From the NCBI GenBank assembly GCA_020628495.1, contig JAHDFA010000007.1, forward strand, positions 1,906 through 42,458: a stretch of DNA of 40,553 nucleotides, in the 5' to 3' direction. The position numbers and the translations under genes are program-made. Shown in pieces: positions 33,142 to 40,553 of the stretch. Every line of letters begins with the position of its first letter. Positions within the stretch are counted from its first letter, which is position 1. Under the pieces are notes generated by a model that saw only the letters and a program-made list of their open reading frames with translations, was not told the origin of the DNA and ran no database searches. This DNA is from Hellea sp. (GTDB lineage Bacteria > Pseudomonadota > Alphaproteobacteria > Caulobacterales > Maricaulaceae).

Positions 33142-33843
33142 ATGTTTATGGGTCACTATGCGCCTGCCGTTTTTGATACGCAGCGCGGTAAAGGCACGGT
33201 CCTCGTTCCCGTTTGGATGGCATTTTTAGCCGTTCAGTTTATGGATATTGTTTTCGCTGTTCTGGTCATGTTTGGGATAGAGGGCGAAACCCGCATTATT
33301 GGCGGTGAACCCTATTTCACGATTCCATATTCTCATAGTCTCATCACCTCACTGGGTTGGGCTGCAATTGGTGGTCTGATTTTCAAGCTGTTGAGACCCA
33401 AGAGCGGTATGAAAGGTTTTTGGGTCGTGTTTGGCCTCGTTTTCTCCCACTGGATTTTTGACCTTATCGTCCATCGTCCGGATTTGCCGCTTTGGCCCGG
33501 TAGTCAGACCGAGCTGGGTTTGAGCATTTGGAACTGGCCTTACCTCGCATTTGCGCTTGAAATGGGTCTCCTTTTAGCCGCTTTCATTTTTTGGGTGCGC
33601 GTAACAACAGGACCACGATCGAGCCTCATCGGGCTATCGATTCTATTCTTATTCATGGGGATGCTTCAATTTACCTTTGTCACTGCGCCGGGAGTCCAGG
33701 TTCAAAACGGTACTTTCGATCCGGCAGCGGGACCCCACGGCGTGGCGCTTGGTGTGCTAATGTTGTTTACATACGTTCTATTGGCTAGCGCCATTTGGTG
33801 GGTCGAGCGTAGACGAACGCCATCGCTTAGTCCTCAAACTTAG
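33142..33843 (+). CDS. Multi-pass membrane protein of unknown function
   Basis: A 233-residue membrane protein with about six hydrophobic helices. Conserved-looking His motifs are MGHYAP at the start, PYSHSL near residue 69, and FSHWIFDLIVHRPDLPLWPG near 100-120. This pattern recurs in a family of alphaproteobacterial 'permease' proteins whose function is not established to my knowledge. It is in an apparent operon with the thioredoxin-like lipoprotein, and its end overlaps dinB by 17 bp. Confidence 0.8.
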   Translation: MFMGHYAPAVFDTQRGKGTVLVPVWMAFLAVQFMDIVFAVLVMFGIEGETRIIGGEPYFTIPYSHSLITSLGWAAIGGLIFKLLRPKSGMKGFWVVFGLVFSHWIFDLIVHRPDLPLWPGSQTELGLSIWNWPYLAFALEMGLLLAAFIFWVRVTTGPRSSLIGLSILFLFMGMLQFTFVTAPGVQVQNGTFDPAAGPHGVALGVLMLFTYVLLASAIWWVERRRTPSLSPQT

Positions 33844-35161
33844 GCTTACGCGGCAGACTCTCCGCTATGTTTTTCAGTTTGGCTTGACGGAGGCGAAGCC
33901 CGCGCCCTGTGGTGACTGCGTCCGACCCGAATTTTGCGCGGGCAATGTCGCTGGCGCGTTCTGCTGCGCCGCGCTTAGCGGATTTCACATCTAGCATATC
34001 GGCAATATCACCAACGGGAGCGGACAAGCCCGAAATGCCTGCACCAATCAGGCGGTAGCTTTTCCGTCCGTCGACCTCCGCTTCTAAGAGAGGTTCCAGT
34101 TCTGAGAATATTTTGTCCGCGAGCTGTGCGGGTTGCTGTAAGGTTCGTCGCCGGGTGATGGATTTAAACTGCGCGGTTTTAAGTTTAAGCGTGACAGTCC
34201 GCCCCGCCAGATTTTTCGCTTTGGAGCGGTCTGCGGTTTTGAGACAAACTTGCCAGAGCTTATCCTTGAGCTGCTCAAGATTGGATATATCAGTATTGAA
34301 CGTCGTCTCCGCAGATACAGATTTTCGGTCACTAACGGGATTAACGCGGCGATGGTCTTCGCCCCGTGCGAGCCTTGCCAGCCGAAGCCCGTGATCGCCA
34401 AAACGTTGCGCCATCTCTTTATCTGAGCGTTTCCTGACATCAGCAATCGTGCGCAAACCCGCTTTTTCCAGTTTCGCGGCAAAGGCCGGGCCGATACCAT
34501 AAATGAACCCAACCGATTGTTTGGACAGAAAAGCCTGCGCATCGTCCCGACCCAAGACGGCGAACCCATTGGGTTTGTCGAGATCCGATGCCGTCTTTGC
34601 CAGAAACTTATTGTAAGAAAGTCCGATGGATACGGTCACGCCGACCTCTCGCAAAATATCATTCTGTAATTTGATCAAACTTTGCGCCGGACTACGGCCG
34701 TGAAGGCGCTCTGTCCCTGTTAAATCCAGAAAAGCCTCATCTATAGAAAGAGGCTCCACCAATGGCGTCAAGGCGCGCATCATTTCGCGAATACGTCCAC
34801 CCTCATAGGCATATTTCTCCATGCTGCCTTTCACGACGACAATGTCAGGGCAAAGTTTCATGACTTGGAACATGGGCATGGCTGAGCGAACGCCAAAAAT
34901 GCGGGCGTGATAACAGGCCGCAGAGACCACGCCGCGTCGTCCGCCGCCGACGACAACGGGTTTGTCACGAATGGCCGGATTATCCCGTTTTTCAACAGAA
35001 CAATAAAAAGCGTCACAATCCACATGAGCGATAGAAAGTGTGTTGAGTTCTTTATGCGATACTGCACGCCGAGAACCGCAGGCCGCACAAACCTCGGCCA
35101 CAAAAGAATTCGTGCCGCAATCCCGACAAAGTTTTGAGATTTCTGTGCTGCGGGAACTCAT
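33827..35161 (-). CDS. dinB: DNA polymerase IV with N-terminal zinc ribbon
   Basis: A Y-family translesion polymerase of 444 residues. Residues 12-28 contain CRDC and CAAC, a four-Cys zinc ribbon seen in alphaproteobacterial DinB and absent from E. coli DinB. The catalytic core follows: IAHVDCDAFYCSVEKRD, GGGRRGVVSAACYHAR, PLSIDEAFLDLTGTERLHG and SYNKFLAKTASDLDKPNG. The C-terminal little-finger domain follows. The ATG at 35161 keeps the zinc ribbon. A promoter should lie in 35162-35380, shared with divergent divK. Confidence 0.95.
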   Translation of the reverse strand: MSSRSTEISKLCRDCGTNSFVAEVCAACGSRRAVSHKELNTLSIAHVDCDAFYCSVEKRDNPAIRDKPVVVGGGRRGVVSAACYHARIFGVRSAMPMFQVMKLCPDIVVVKGSMEKYAYEGGRIREMMRALTPLVEPLSIDEAFLDLTGTERLHGRSPAQSLIKLQNDILREVGVTVSIGLSYNKFLAKTASDLDKPNGFAVLGRDDAQAFLSKQSVGFIYGIGPAFAAKLEKAGLRTIADVRKRSDKEMAQRFGDHGLRLARLARGEDHRRVNPVSDRKSVSAETTFNTDISNLEQLKDKLWQVCLKTADRSKAKNLAGRTVTLKLKTAQFKSITRRRTLQQPAQLADKIFSELEPLLEAEVDGRKSYRLIGAGISGLSAPVGDIADMLDVKSAKRGAAERASDIARAKFGSDAVTTGRGLRLRQAKLKNIAESLPRKPKFED

Positions 35162-35380
35162 TTTTATCTCTTATATAAGATTTAATATGTTCATGCAATG
35201 TTCTACTTGCTGATACTTATGTAAAAGCGCTGTGGAACGCTATCATGGTTAACCACAAGTAACCGACCAACACACCAAGATTTAAGGATATTCTGTCAGT
35301 GTCAGGTCAACAGAACAAGAACAAGCGCTGCGGGCTAGACAGTGCTGTCAGTTTGGTGAATTGGGATTATGTTGAAGAAA

Positions 35381-35752
35381 ATGTCAAAAAAAGTTCTCAT
35401 CGTCGAAGATAACGAGCTGAACATGAAACTGTTCGCCGACCTGTTGGAAGCACACGGTTATGAGACGAAGCAGACCCGCGAAGGGTTGAAAGCCATTTCT
35501 CTGGCCCGCAGTTTCAAACCTGACCTCATCTTGATGGACATTCAATTGCCCGAAGTCTCTGGCTTGGAAGTCACAAAATGGATTAAAGATGATAAGGCCT
35601 TGGCAGATATTCCGGTTATCGCTGTGACGGCCTTTGCCATGAAGGGCGATGAGAAGCGCATTCGCGATGGCGGGTGCGAGGATTACATCGCTAAACCGAT
35701 TACAGTGTCTTCCTTCCTCGCCAAAGTGCGGAAATTCGCTGAAGCAGCCTGA
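35381..35752 (+). CDS. divK: DivK single-domain response regulator
   Basis: DivK is the polar cell-cycle response regulator that links DivJ/PleC kinases to CtrA. The 123 residues ([18 protein letters not shown] at the start) are one receiver domain with phospho-acceptor Asp53 in [10 protein letters not shown], Thr in [10 protein letters not shown] and Lys in YIAKPI. I chose the ATG at 35381 because it gives Asp53 as in DivK; an in-frame ATG at 35369 adds four residues. pleD follows after 17 bp, the known divK-pleD order. GGTTAACC at 35247-35254 is a partial CtrA-like match. Confidence 0.95.
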   Translation: MSKKVLIVEDNELNMKLFADLLEAHGYETKQTREGLKAISLARSFKPDLILMDIQLPEVSGLEVTKWIKDDKALADIPVIAVTAFAMKGDEKRIRDGGCEDYIAKPITVSSFLAKVRKFAEAA

Positions 35753-35769
35753 ACCCAGAGGAGACCGCT

Positions 35770-37131
35770 ATGTCCGCGCGTATCCTCATTGTTGACGATC
35801 TCGCCCCAAATGTGCACCTGCTGCAAGTCAAATTGCAGGCAGAATATTATGACGTTCTGACAGCCCGTTCAGGATATGAAGCTCTGGAAATTGCGCAGTC
35901 TGAGCGACTGGACCTCGTTTTAATGGACGCCATGATGCCGGGTATGGATGGGTTTGAGGCCTGCCGACGTATCAAAAATAATCCGGCAACTTGGCATGTG
36001 CCTGTTATTATGGTGACCGCTTTAGAAGAGACGAAGGACCGAATTCGTGGACTGGAAGCCGGAGCGGATGATTTCGTGACCAAGCCGATTGATGATTTCA
36101 ACATGATGGCGCGGGTGCGCTCACTACTTCGCCTGAAAATGGTGACAGACCAATTGCTTAGTCATACGGGGCATACATTGTCCAATTCCCGCAGTCTGCT
36201 GGAAAGTATTGAGAAGCAGAGAGGGAGAATTCTGCTGGTCGAAGATCACGATCTCCATGCCGCAAAAGTCGCCCAACCCTTGCGCGAACGCCATCAGGTC
36301 ATTGTTGAAAAAGATCCGCTGAAGGCCCTTAGTCTGGCGAAATCCGGTATTGATACGGTCATTGTCAGTCTCGTCAGTGAGACTTTTGATGGTTTACGGG
36401 TTTGTGCGTCCTTGAAATTCAATGAGGAAAGTCGCGACATTCCGATTCTTGTCATTGGCGATCCGGAAGACGAGACTCGTTTTGTGCGAGCTTATGATAT
36501 CGGTATTAATGATACAATTATGCGTCCGGTTGAAATTCAGGAATTGAAAGCCCGGGTCCAGACATTGCTCAGACGGAAGTTCTATGCCGATTCCTTGCGG
36601 GAGAATTTCAACGAAAATCTGGAAATGGTCGTGGCTGACCCACTGACGGGATTGGGTAATAGACGCTATTTTGACCGCACAATCGAACCGCTATTTGATG
36701 AATTGGAAATGAAGTCGACGCCGTTTTCCATTATGGTATTTGATATCGACCATTTCAAACGGGTGAATGATATTTTAGGTCACGATATGGGTGATCAAAT
36801 TCTGAAAGAGATTGCGGCGCGGCTTGTGACCAATATGCGCGCTGTGGATGTTGTGGCCCGTTACGGTGGCGAAGAATTCATGATTGCCATGCCCGAAACA
36901 AATGCTGAGGAGGCCCTTATCGCAGCGGACCGGGTGCGGTCTTTGATTGCCGGAACACCCATCTTTGTGGACGGCGAAGCCTTGCAAGTTACAATCAGCG
37001 TCGGCGTTGCCGAGGTCGAACCGGGTGAGAGCCTGCGAGATGTATTCAAACGCGCAGATGGTGCGCTCTACAAGGCCAAACAGGCGGGGCGGAACAAGGC
37101 TCTATCCGCGCAAATCCGCAAAGCCGCGTAG
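35770..37131 (+). CDS. pleD: PleD diguanylate cyclase response regulator
   Basis: PleD makes cyclic di-GMP at the differentiating pole. It has a first receiver domain (Asp53 in LMDAMMPGMDG), a degenerate second receiver domain (about 152-270) for dimerisation, and a GGDEF domain with active site GGEEF (366-370). The inhibitory I-site RxxD (RAVD, 357-360) lies just before it, so product inhibition is likely. The length of 453 residues matches Caulobacter PleD. It is in an operon with divK. A hairpin terminator shared with rpmG follows. Confidence 0.96.
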   Translation: MSARILIVDDLAPNVHLLQVKLQAEYYDVLTARSGYEALEIAQSERLDLVLMDAMMPGMDGFEACRRIKNNPATWHVPVIMVTALEETKDRIRGLEAGADDFVTKPIDDFNMMARVRSLLRLKMVTDQLLSHTGHTLSNSRSLLESIEKQRGRILLVEDHDLHAAKVAQPLRERHQVIVEKDPLKALSLAKSGIDTVIVSLVSETFDGLRVCASLKFNEESRDIPILVIGDPEDETRFVRAYDIGINDTIMRPVEIQELKARVQTLLRRKFYADSLRENFNENLEMVVADPLTGLGNRRYFDRTIEPLFDELEMKSTPFSIMVFDIDHFKRVNDILGHDMGDQILKEIAARLVTNMRAVDVVARYGGEEFMIAMPETNAEEALIAADRVRSLIAGTPIFVDGEALQVTISVGVAEVEPGESLRDVFKRADGALYKAKQAGRNKALSAQIRKAA

Positions 37132-37143
37132 GATCAACTCCAT

Positions 37144-37197
37144 AAAAAAAGCCGCCATTTGCAATTCATTTTCGAAATGCACATGGCGGCTTCTTTA
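37144..37197. terminator. Bidirectional terminator between pleD and rpmG
   Basis: GCCGCCAT (37151-37158) pairs with ATGGCGGC (37183-37190), with an inner TTCATTTTCGAAATG hairpin-like part. Seven A's precede it (T-run for the minus strand, ending rpmG) and TTCTTT follows (plus strand, ending pleD). Confidence 0.82.
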
Positions 37198-37218
37198 TAT
37201 TTGATATAAAAGCAAATT

Positions 37219-37386
37219 TTACTTGATTTTGCCTTCTTTGAAATCGACGTGCTTACGTGCGACGGGATCATATTTTTTCTTGACCATTTTTTCGGTCATT
37301 GTCCGCGAATTTTTCTTCGTGACATAGAAATAGCCAGTCCCGGCAGTCGAGTTCAGGCGGATTTTAATTGTGGTAGGCTTCGCCAT
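37219..37386 (-). CDS. rpmG: 50S ribosomal protein L33
   Basis: A 55-residue ribosomal protein of the large subunit. The translation begins [20 protein letters not shown] and continues with [21 protein letters not shown], ending [11 protein letters not shown], which is L33. It lacks the zinc-binding Cys pairs, as in the C-minus form. A GGGGAG-type site precedes the ATG at 37386. It is convergent with pleD and shares its terminator. Confidence 0.95.
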   Translation of the reverse strand: MAKPTTIKIRLNSTAGTGYFYVTKKNSRTMTEKMVKKKYDPVARKHVDFKEGKIK

Positions 37387-37474
37387 GACGGGGAGTCCTC
37401 ATATTTCGAGTAATTCAGTTGCGCGCGGATAGGCGCTTGAAGGGCGGCTGTCAACCGATTGCGGGCATTGAACC

Positions 37475-38227
37475 CTACGGGAATTGCAGCATTTTAAATT
37501 CACCGCGAATGGCGCGGGAATAGAAAATCCGCTCCGGTGGTCGGTCCGCTTTCAGATAGCGCTCCAGCACTTGCAGCATCATATCCGTGGCGCGCTGCGT
37601 CTCCAGTTTTTCAATCTCGTGAAATGTGAACCATCCGACATTCAAAAGCTCTGAACTGTCAGAAATCTGGGGCGGTTTTATATTCCCAAGATGTTTGACA
37701 AAAAACCACGCATCAAAGCGTTTATGACGGTGCGGCGGGGTCACAGCGCGGCCAAAGACTTCAACGCCGGACAAATCAGGCAGCAGGCCTTTTTCGCGAA
37801 ACGCGTCATAACTGGCATGGGTCAAATTACGGTGAGAGACGGATTTTGCGCCCAGCATGAGACCCGTTTCTTCCCATGTCTCCCGCACGCTGGCGAGGGC
37901 AATTGCTCTGGCCCGGCGAGGATTATAAGCCGCTTCCAATATGCGTTCTGTTCGTGCGGACAGATCGCCCGCATATTTGGCATAAGAGTCAGCGCGGTCG
38001 ACCCGCCCGCCCGGAAAGACATAGACGCTGGGCATGAAATCATGGCGTTTGGATCGCTGTCCCATAAGGATTTTTAGGTTTTTACCCGCCCCACAGGTCA
38101 ACACCAATGTCGAGGCGAGGCGTGGTCGCGGGGCCCGGTCCAACTCTTTGCGTTTGGCTCGCTCGCCATCGGTAATTTTCATCTTACCGACGAGGACCGG
38201 ACCGGAATCTTTGATGGGGTCTGACAT
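37475..38227 (-). CDS. NUDIX hydrolase
   Basis: A 250-residue NUDIX-fold protein that would cleave a nucleoside diphosphate linked to another group. The motif core is RETWEETGL (residues 115-123), with the Gly-rich start FPGGRVDRAD at 71-80. The spacing between them is longer than in the strict NUDIX box, as in a subgroup of CoA/ADP-type hydrolases. The end (FYSRAIRGEFKMLQFP) is not diagnostic. The substrate is unknown. The rpmG-NUDIX-rnr order is common in this group, but here a structured RNA lies between NUDIX and rnr. Confidence 0.87.
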   Translation of the reverse strand: MSDPIKDSGPVLVGKMKITDGERAKRKELDRAPRPRLASTLVLTCGAGKNLKILMGQRSKRHDFMPSVYVFPGGRVDRADSYAKYAGDLSARTERILEAAYNPRRARAIALASVRETWEETGLMLGAKSVSHRNLTHASYDAFREKGLLPDLSGVEVFGRAVTPPHRHKRFDAWFFVKHLGNIKPPQISDSSELLNVGWFTFHEIEKLETQRATDMMLQVLERYLKADRPPERIFYSRAIRGEFKMLQFP

Positions 38228-38271
38228 GGGAGGGTGATGAAGGGTCAGGGATTTGAAGACAAGCGAAAGCT

Positions 38272-38600
38272 GCTGCTGCCAATTGGAGGGTCAGCCGAGG
38301 TCAAATATAAAGCAGGACGTGCCCGCAGAGTTGTCTTCCCGATGGAATACCAGAAGGGGAAGTAGAGTTTTGTTTTACAGAAAGACGTACGTGCCGATTG
38401 TAAGACAGCACGCACAAACCCTGCGGCGATGGTTTTTGAAGAAACGGCCGGTGCAACCCTAGAGTTGGCCCACTTGGAACCACTAGTCGGCTCTCGTTTC
38501 CAAAGCCCCGGCACAGTCCGATGTCTCACCACCGGATGCTCAGACCCATCGTCCTCCAGACCAGTCGGTGAGCTCCTACCTGTCCCATGTCTGAAAGAAC
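38272..38600 (-). ncRNA. Candidate structured non-coding RNA, copy B (family not recognised)
   Basis: This is the minus-strand relative of the RNA at 27590-27918. P1 pairs 38598-38589 with 38561-38552; P3 lies at 38517-38536; P6 lies at 38335-38362. P5 is a 10-bp stem at 38387-38396/38406-38415 with the same TCTTACAAT loop (minus strand) but a different stem sequence from copy A. The sequence from the predicted start to CTCGGCTGACC is the same length (312 nt) in both copies. It lies between the NUDIX gene and rnr, a position in which I would not expect an RNA gene. Both strands have short open frames, but none is conserved between the copies. Confidence 0.72.
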
Positions 38601-38606
38601 ATATGC

Positions 38607-38638
38607 ACTATAGCACGGGTCCCAAGCGACGAGGATTA
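38607..38638 (-). promoter_or_regulatory. Predicted promoter of RNA copy B
   Basis: On the minus strand TAATCCTCGT (38638-38629) and the extended -10 TGC-TATAGT (38612-38607) match the promoter of copy A, with 16 instead of 15 bp between them. Outside these blocks and the bases next to the -10 the two promoters differ, so the match is not just due to a recent duplication. Confidence 0.5.
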
Positions 38639-38646
38639 TGTTTTTT

Positions 38647-38670
38647 CGAGATGGGGACGGAGTTTGAAAA
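38647..38670 (-). promoter_or_regulatory. Conserved upstream element of RNA copy B
   Basis: TTTTCAAACTCCGTCCCC then ATCTCG on the minus strand, the counterpart of 27477-27500. It lies directly next to the promoter here but about 50 bp further away in copy A. Confidence 0.45.
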
Positions 38671-38746
38671 ACCTGCGGTAAGCTTGGGAAAAGCGGAAAA
38701 TAATATGTGGATACGCAGATTTTGAAACGGGGATGGCGCAACGTCC

Positions 38747-38771
38747 GCATTTGACGTGGGACGTCAAATGC
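38747..38771. repeat. Perfect 11-bp hairpin 1 in the RNA B - rnr gap
   Basis: GCATTTGACGT and ACGTCAAATGC pair fully around GGG. No T-run follows on either strand. It is the first of three perfect hairpins in about 115 bp. Confidence 0.6.
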
Positions 38772-38780
38772 AGTGCAGCG

Positions 38781-38801
38781 CCGAACTGCTTTGCAGTTCG
38801 G
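38781..38801. repeat. Perfect 9-bp hairpin 2 in the RNA B - rnr gap
   Basis: CCGAACTGC and GCAGTTCGG pair fully around TTT, 9 bp after hairpin 1. It may belong to a REP-like repeat family or be a transcription or RNA-decay barrier downstream of rnr. Confidence 0.6.
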
Positions 38802-38842
38802 TTCCTCGTCAGTGGGTCTCCCGGCCCCATCGTCTTCGTCAT

Positions 38843-38860
38843 CCTCTCCTTGGGGAGAGG
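38843..38860. repeat. Perfect 7-bp hairpin 3 in the RNA B - rnr gap
   Basis: CCTCTCC and GGAGAGG pair around TTGG. On the minus strand it is the first hairpin downstream of rnr, 83 bp after the stop codon, without a T-run. The rest of 38671-38943 shows no gene. Confidence 0.55.
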
Positions 38861-38943
38861 TGTTGAATATAAATCACTGGATCGACTTATTGTTTTCAAA
38901 ATGAACGAGGGAGAGAGCCAGAAACTAACAGAGCCGAATGCGC

Positions 38944-40553
38944 TTATCTTCGCCTGCGCCTATGCTTTGCGCCCCGTGACTTATGGCTTCCACCGCCGCC
39001 GCGGTGGTTTCGTTTGGGCGGTTTGCCCTTTTCGGGTTTGCTGACCATCTCAAAAACGAGACCGCCCGTAACGGGCGTGGCTTCTTCGAGCTTGGCTTTG
39101 ATGGGGCGTCCGAATCGGTAAGTGTCGCCGCTTTCCGCGCCGACCAAGGCCCGGTTTTTTTCGTCATAGGCGAAATATTCATGGCCGAGATTGCGGGCAG
39201 GGATGAGGCCATCCGCGCCCGTTTCGTCCAGGGTGATGAACAAGCCGAATTTCGTCACGCCCGTAATCCGCGCATTGAAGGTGGCACCCACCCGATCCGA
39301 TAAATAGGCGGCGATATAGCGGTCTTTGGCATCGCGTTCGGCGACCATGGCTTTGCGTTCCGTGGCAGAGATATGTTCGGCGATTTCCTGCAAGCGGGAC
39401 GTACTTTCCTTATCCATCCCGTCTTCGCCTAGATTGAATTTATCGATTAAAGCGCGGTGAACGACGAGGTCGGCATAACGCCGAATGGGTGAGGTGAAAT
39501 GGGTATAGTCGGTCAGGTTCAATCCGAAATGACCGCCCTCGCTGGCGCTGTAAATGGCTTGCGATTGGCTACGCAAAACCGCCATGCCAACGGTTTCGGT
39601 CAAGTCTTTGGCGTCAGCTTGCGCCAGCAGCTTATTCAGGCGCGCCGTTGTTGTCCGCTCGCCCATGCTGAATTTCAGATCTAAGGCAGGAAGGAATTCG
39701 GCGAGACCTTTTAGCTTTTCACCTGACGGCACATCATGGAAGCGCATGATGGCGGGTGTCTTAGTCTCGCCCAAACTCTCTGCCGCGCAGACATTGGCTT
39801 GAACCATGAATTCTTCGATCAGCTTATGTGCGTCAAAACGGTCGCGCAGCGTGATGCCGCTGACTTTGCCGTCTTCGTCAATATGGACGCGGCGTTCGGG
39901 CAACTCGATGGCCAGCGGGGCGCGGGCATCGCGGCCCTTTTTCAGCACGGCATAGGCGGCGTAAATATCCTGAATAATGTCCAGCACGGGTTCTGCCGCT
40001 TCGCCAGCGCGGCCTTCGGCTGCGTCTTGGGCCTGTTGATAGGTCAGGCGGGCATGGCTGCGCATCATGCCGCGCTTAAAGCTGTGGCGCAGTTTCACGC
40101 CTGTTTTATCAAACACCATGCGCACGGCCATACAGGCCCGGTCTTCATGTGGGCGGAGGGAGCAGAGGTCGGAAGACAGCTCATGCGGGAGCATCGGCAC
40201 GACGACATCGGGCAAGTAAACCGAATTGCCGCGCTCGCGGGCTTCCAGGTCCAGTGTGGAACCCGGCGTGACAAAACCTGCGACATCGGCAATTGCGACC
40301 CAAACAACCCATCCGCCTTTATTATTTTCATTTTTGTCGGGGTGGGCGAAGACGGCGTCGTCGAAATCTTTCGCATCGACGGGGTCAATCGTGATGAGGG
40401 GCAGGTCGCGAATATCTTCACGTGCGCCTTCGATTTTTGGCAATTTCAGAGATTTAGCTTCCTCAATGACTTTATCAGGGAAGGTCACGCGAATGTCGTT
40501 TTCATGCAGGCTGATCAGGCTAGCCGATTTCCCGCCTTTGGCCGAGCCGATAA
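38944..40553 (-). CDS. rnr: Ribonuclease R (5' part cut by window edge)
   Basis: RNase R is a processive 3'-5' exoribonuclease able to degrade structured RNA. The frame is open to the window edge (SLISLHENDIRVTFPD before the first visible GTG at 40488), so the N-terminus is outside. The visible part holds the RNB catalytic domain: LPLITIDPVDAKDFDDAVFA with the metal-binding Asp cluster, GSTLDLEARERGNSVYLP and HFTSPIRRYADLVVHRAL. The S1 domain (GATFNARITGVTKFGLFITLDE) and a basic tail (HRGGGGSHKSRGAKHRRRRR) follow. It is the last gene in the window. Confidence 0.96.
   Translation of the reverse strand, partial: IGSAKGGKSASLISLHENDIRVTFPDKVIEEAKSLKLPKIEGAREDIRDLPLITIDPVDAKDFDDAVFAHPDKNENNKGGWVVWVAIADVAGFVTPGSTLDLEARERGNSVYLPDVVVPMLPHELSSDLCSLRPHEDRACMAVRMVFDKTGVKLRHSFKRGMMRSHARLTYQQAQDAAEGRAGEAAEPVLDIIQDIYAAYAVLKKGRDARAPLAIELPERRVHIDEDGKVSGITLRDRFDAHKLIEEFMVQANVCAAESLGETKTPAIMRFHDVPSGEKLKGLAEFLPALDLKFSMGERTTTARLNKLLAQADAKDLTETVGMAVLRSQSQAIYSASEGGHFGLNLTDYTHFTSPIRRYADLVVHRALIDKFNLGEDGMDKESTSRLQEIAEHISATERKAMVAERDAKDRYIAAYLSDRVGATFNARITGVTKFGLFITLDETGADGLIPARNLGHEYFAYDEKNRALVGAESGDTYRFGRPIKAKLEEATPVTGGLVFEMVSKPEKGKPPKRNHRGGGGSHKSRGAKHRRRRR

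Noticed and set aside
35247-35264. CtrA site upstream of divK
   Set aside because: GGTTAACC followed by GTAACC is only a partial match to TTAA-N7-TTAAC. It is possible by analogy with divK control in Caulobacter but too weak to call.
38245-38725. Open frames on both strands across RNA copy B
   Set aside because: They overlap each other, are not maintained in copy A, and contain insertions relative to it that break the frame. Compensatory stem changes fit RNA rather than protein.
38733-39044. 103-residue plus-strand frame between RNA B and rnr
   Set aside because: It runs through three perfect hairpins and into the end of rnr on the opposite strand. The composition looks like translated repeats, and no ribosome-binding site is visible.

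Overview
The window comes from an alphaproteobacterium, most likely a stalked or prosthecate member of the Caulobacterales/Maricaulales/Hyphomonadaceae group. The evidence is established gene order (fabD-fabG-acpP-fabF-mltG-gmk, lptF-lptG-surA-pdxA-rsmA, pepA-holC, divK-pleD-rpmG-NUDIX-rnr), a DivK/PleD cell-cycle pair, a perfect CtrA-type box (TTAA-N7-TTAAC), a DinB with an N-terminal zinc ribbon, and a TonB-dependent receptor. It is mostly ordinary chromosome. No rRNA, tRNA, insertion sequence, prophage or CRISPR array was seen.

Layout. 1-1818: start of a TonB-dependent receptor (cut by the window edge) and the rpsF-rpsR-rplI ribosomal operon with a structured leader and a terminator. 1819-3656: a CtrA-box-driven coiled-coil gene, divergent from the fatty-acid operon. 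3657-8767: fabD, fabG, acpP, fabF, mltG, gmk (lipid precursor, murein and nucleotide functions). 8814-17022: a TerB-like membrane protein, then the minus-strand envelope operon lptF-lptG-surA-pdxA-rsmA, divergent from pepA-holC; lptD, usually between lptG and surA, is not there. 17024-22642: a Pif1/RecD-like helicase, a LuxR-type regulator, and an ECF sigma factor translationally coupled to a very large membrane-anchored von Willebrand A protein. 22717-26322: the beta-oxidation pair (thiolase and multifunctional FadJ-like protein) with a tandem ACGT operator-like sequence upstream. 26571-31132: S1/P1 nuclease, an 860-bp gap with a structured RNA, a small unknown protein, a second LuxR-type regulator, a radical SAM protein and a cold-shock protein. 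31241-35161: MAPEG protein, DUF1330-like protein, trypsin-like protease, thioredoxin-like lipoprotein, membrane protein, DinB. 35381-40553: divK, pleD, rpmG, NUDIX hydrolase, a second copy of the structured RNA, and rnr (cut by the window edge).

The most notable discovery candidate is a pair of related, apparently non-coding RNAs of about 330 nt, one on the plus strand (about 27590-27918) and one on the minus strand (about 38600-38272), 10.6 kb apart. They share long invariant single-stranded blocks and have helices whose sequences differ but whose pairing is kept. Both are preceded by the same upstream elements and an extended -10 promoter. I do not recognise the family; a covariance-model search would decide whether it is new. 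Other points of interest are the ECF/VWA module carrying a TonB-receptor-like segment, the CtrA box in front of the coiled-coil gene, and two LuxR-type genes, both with TTG starts and altered ligand-pocket positions.
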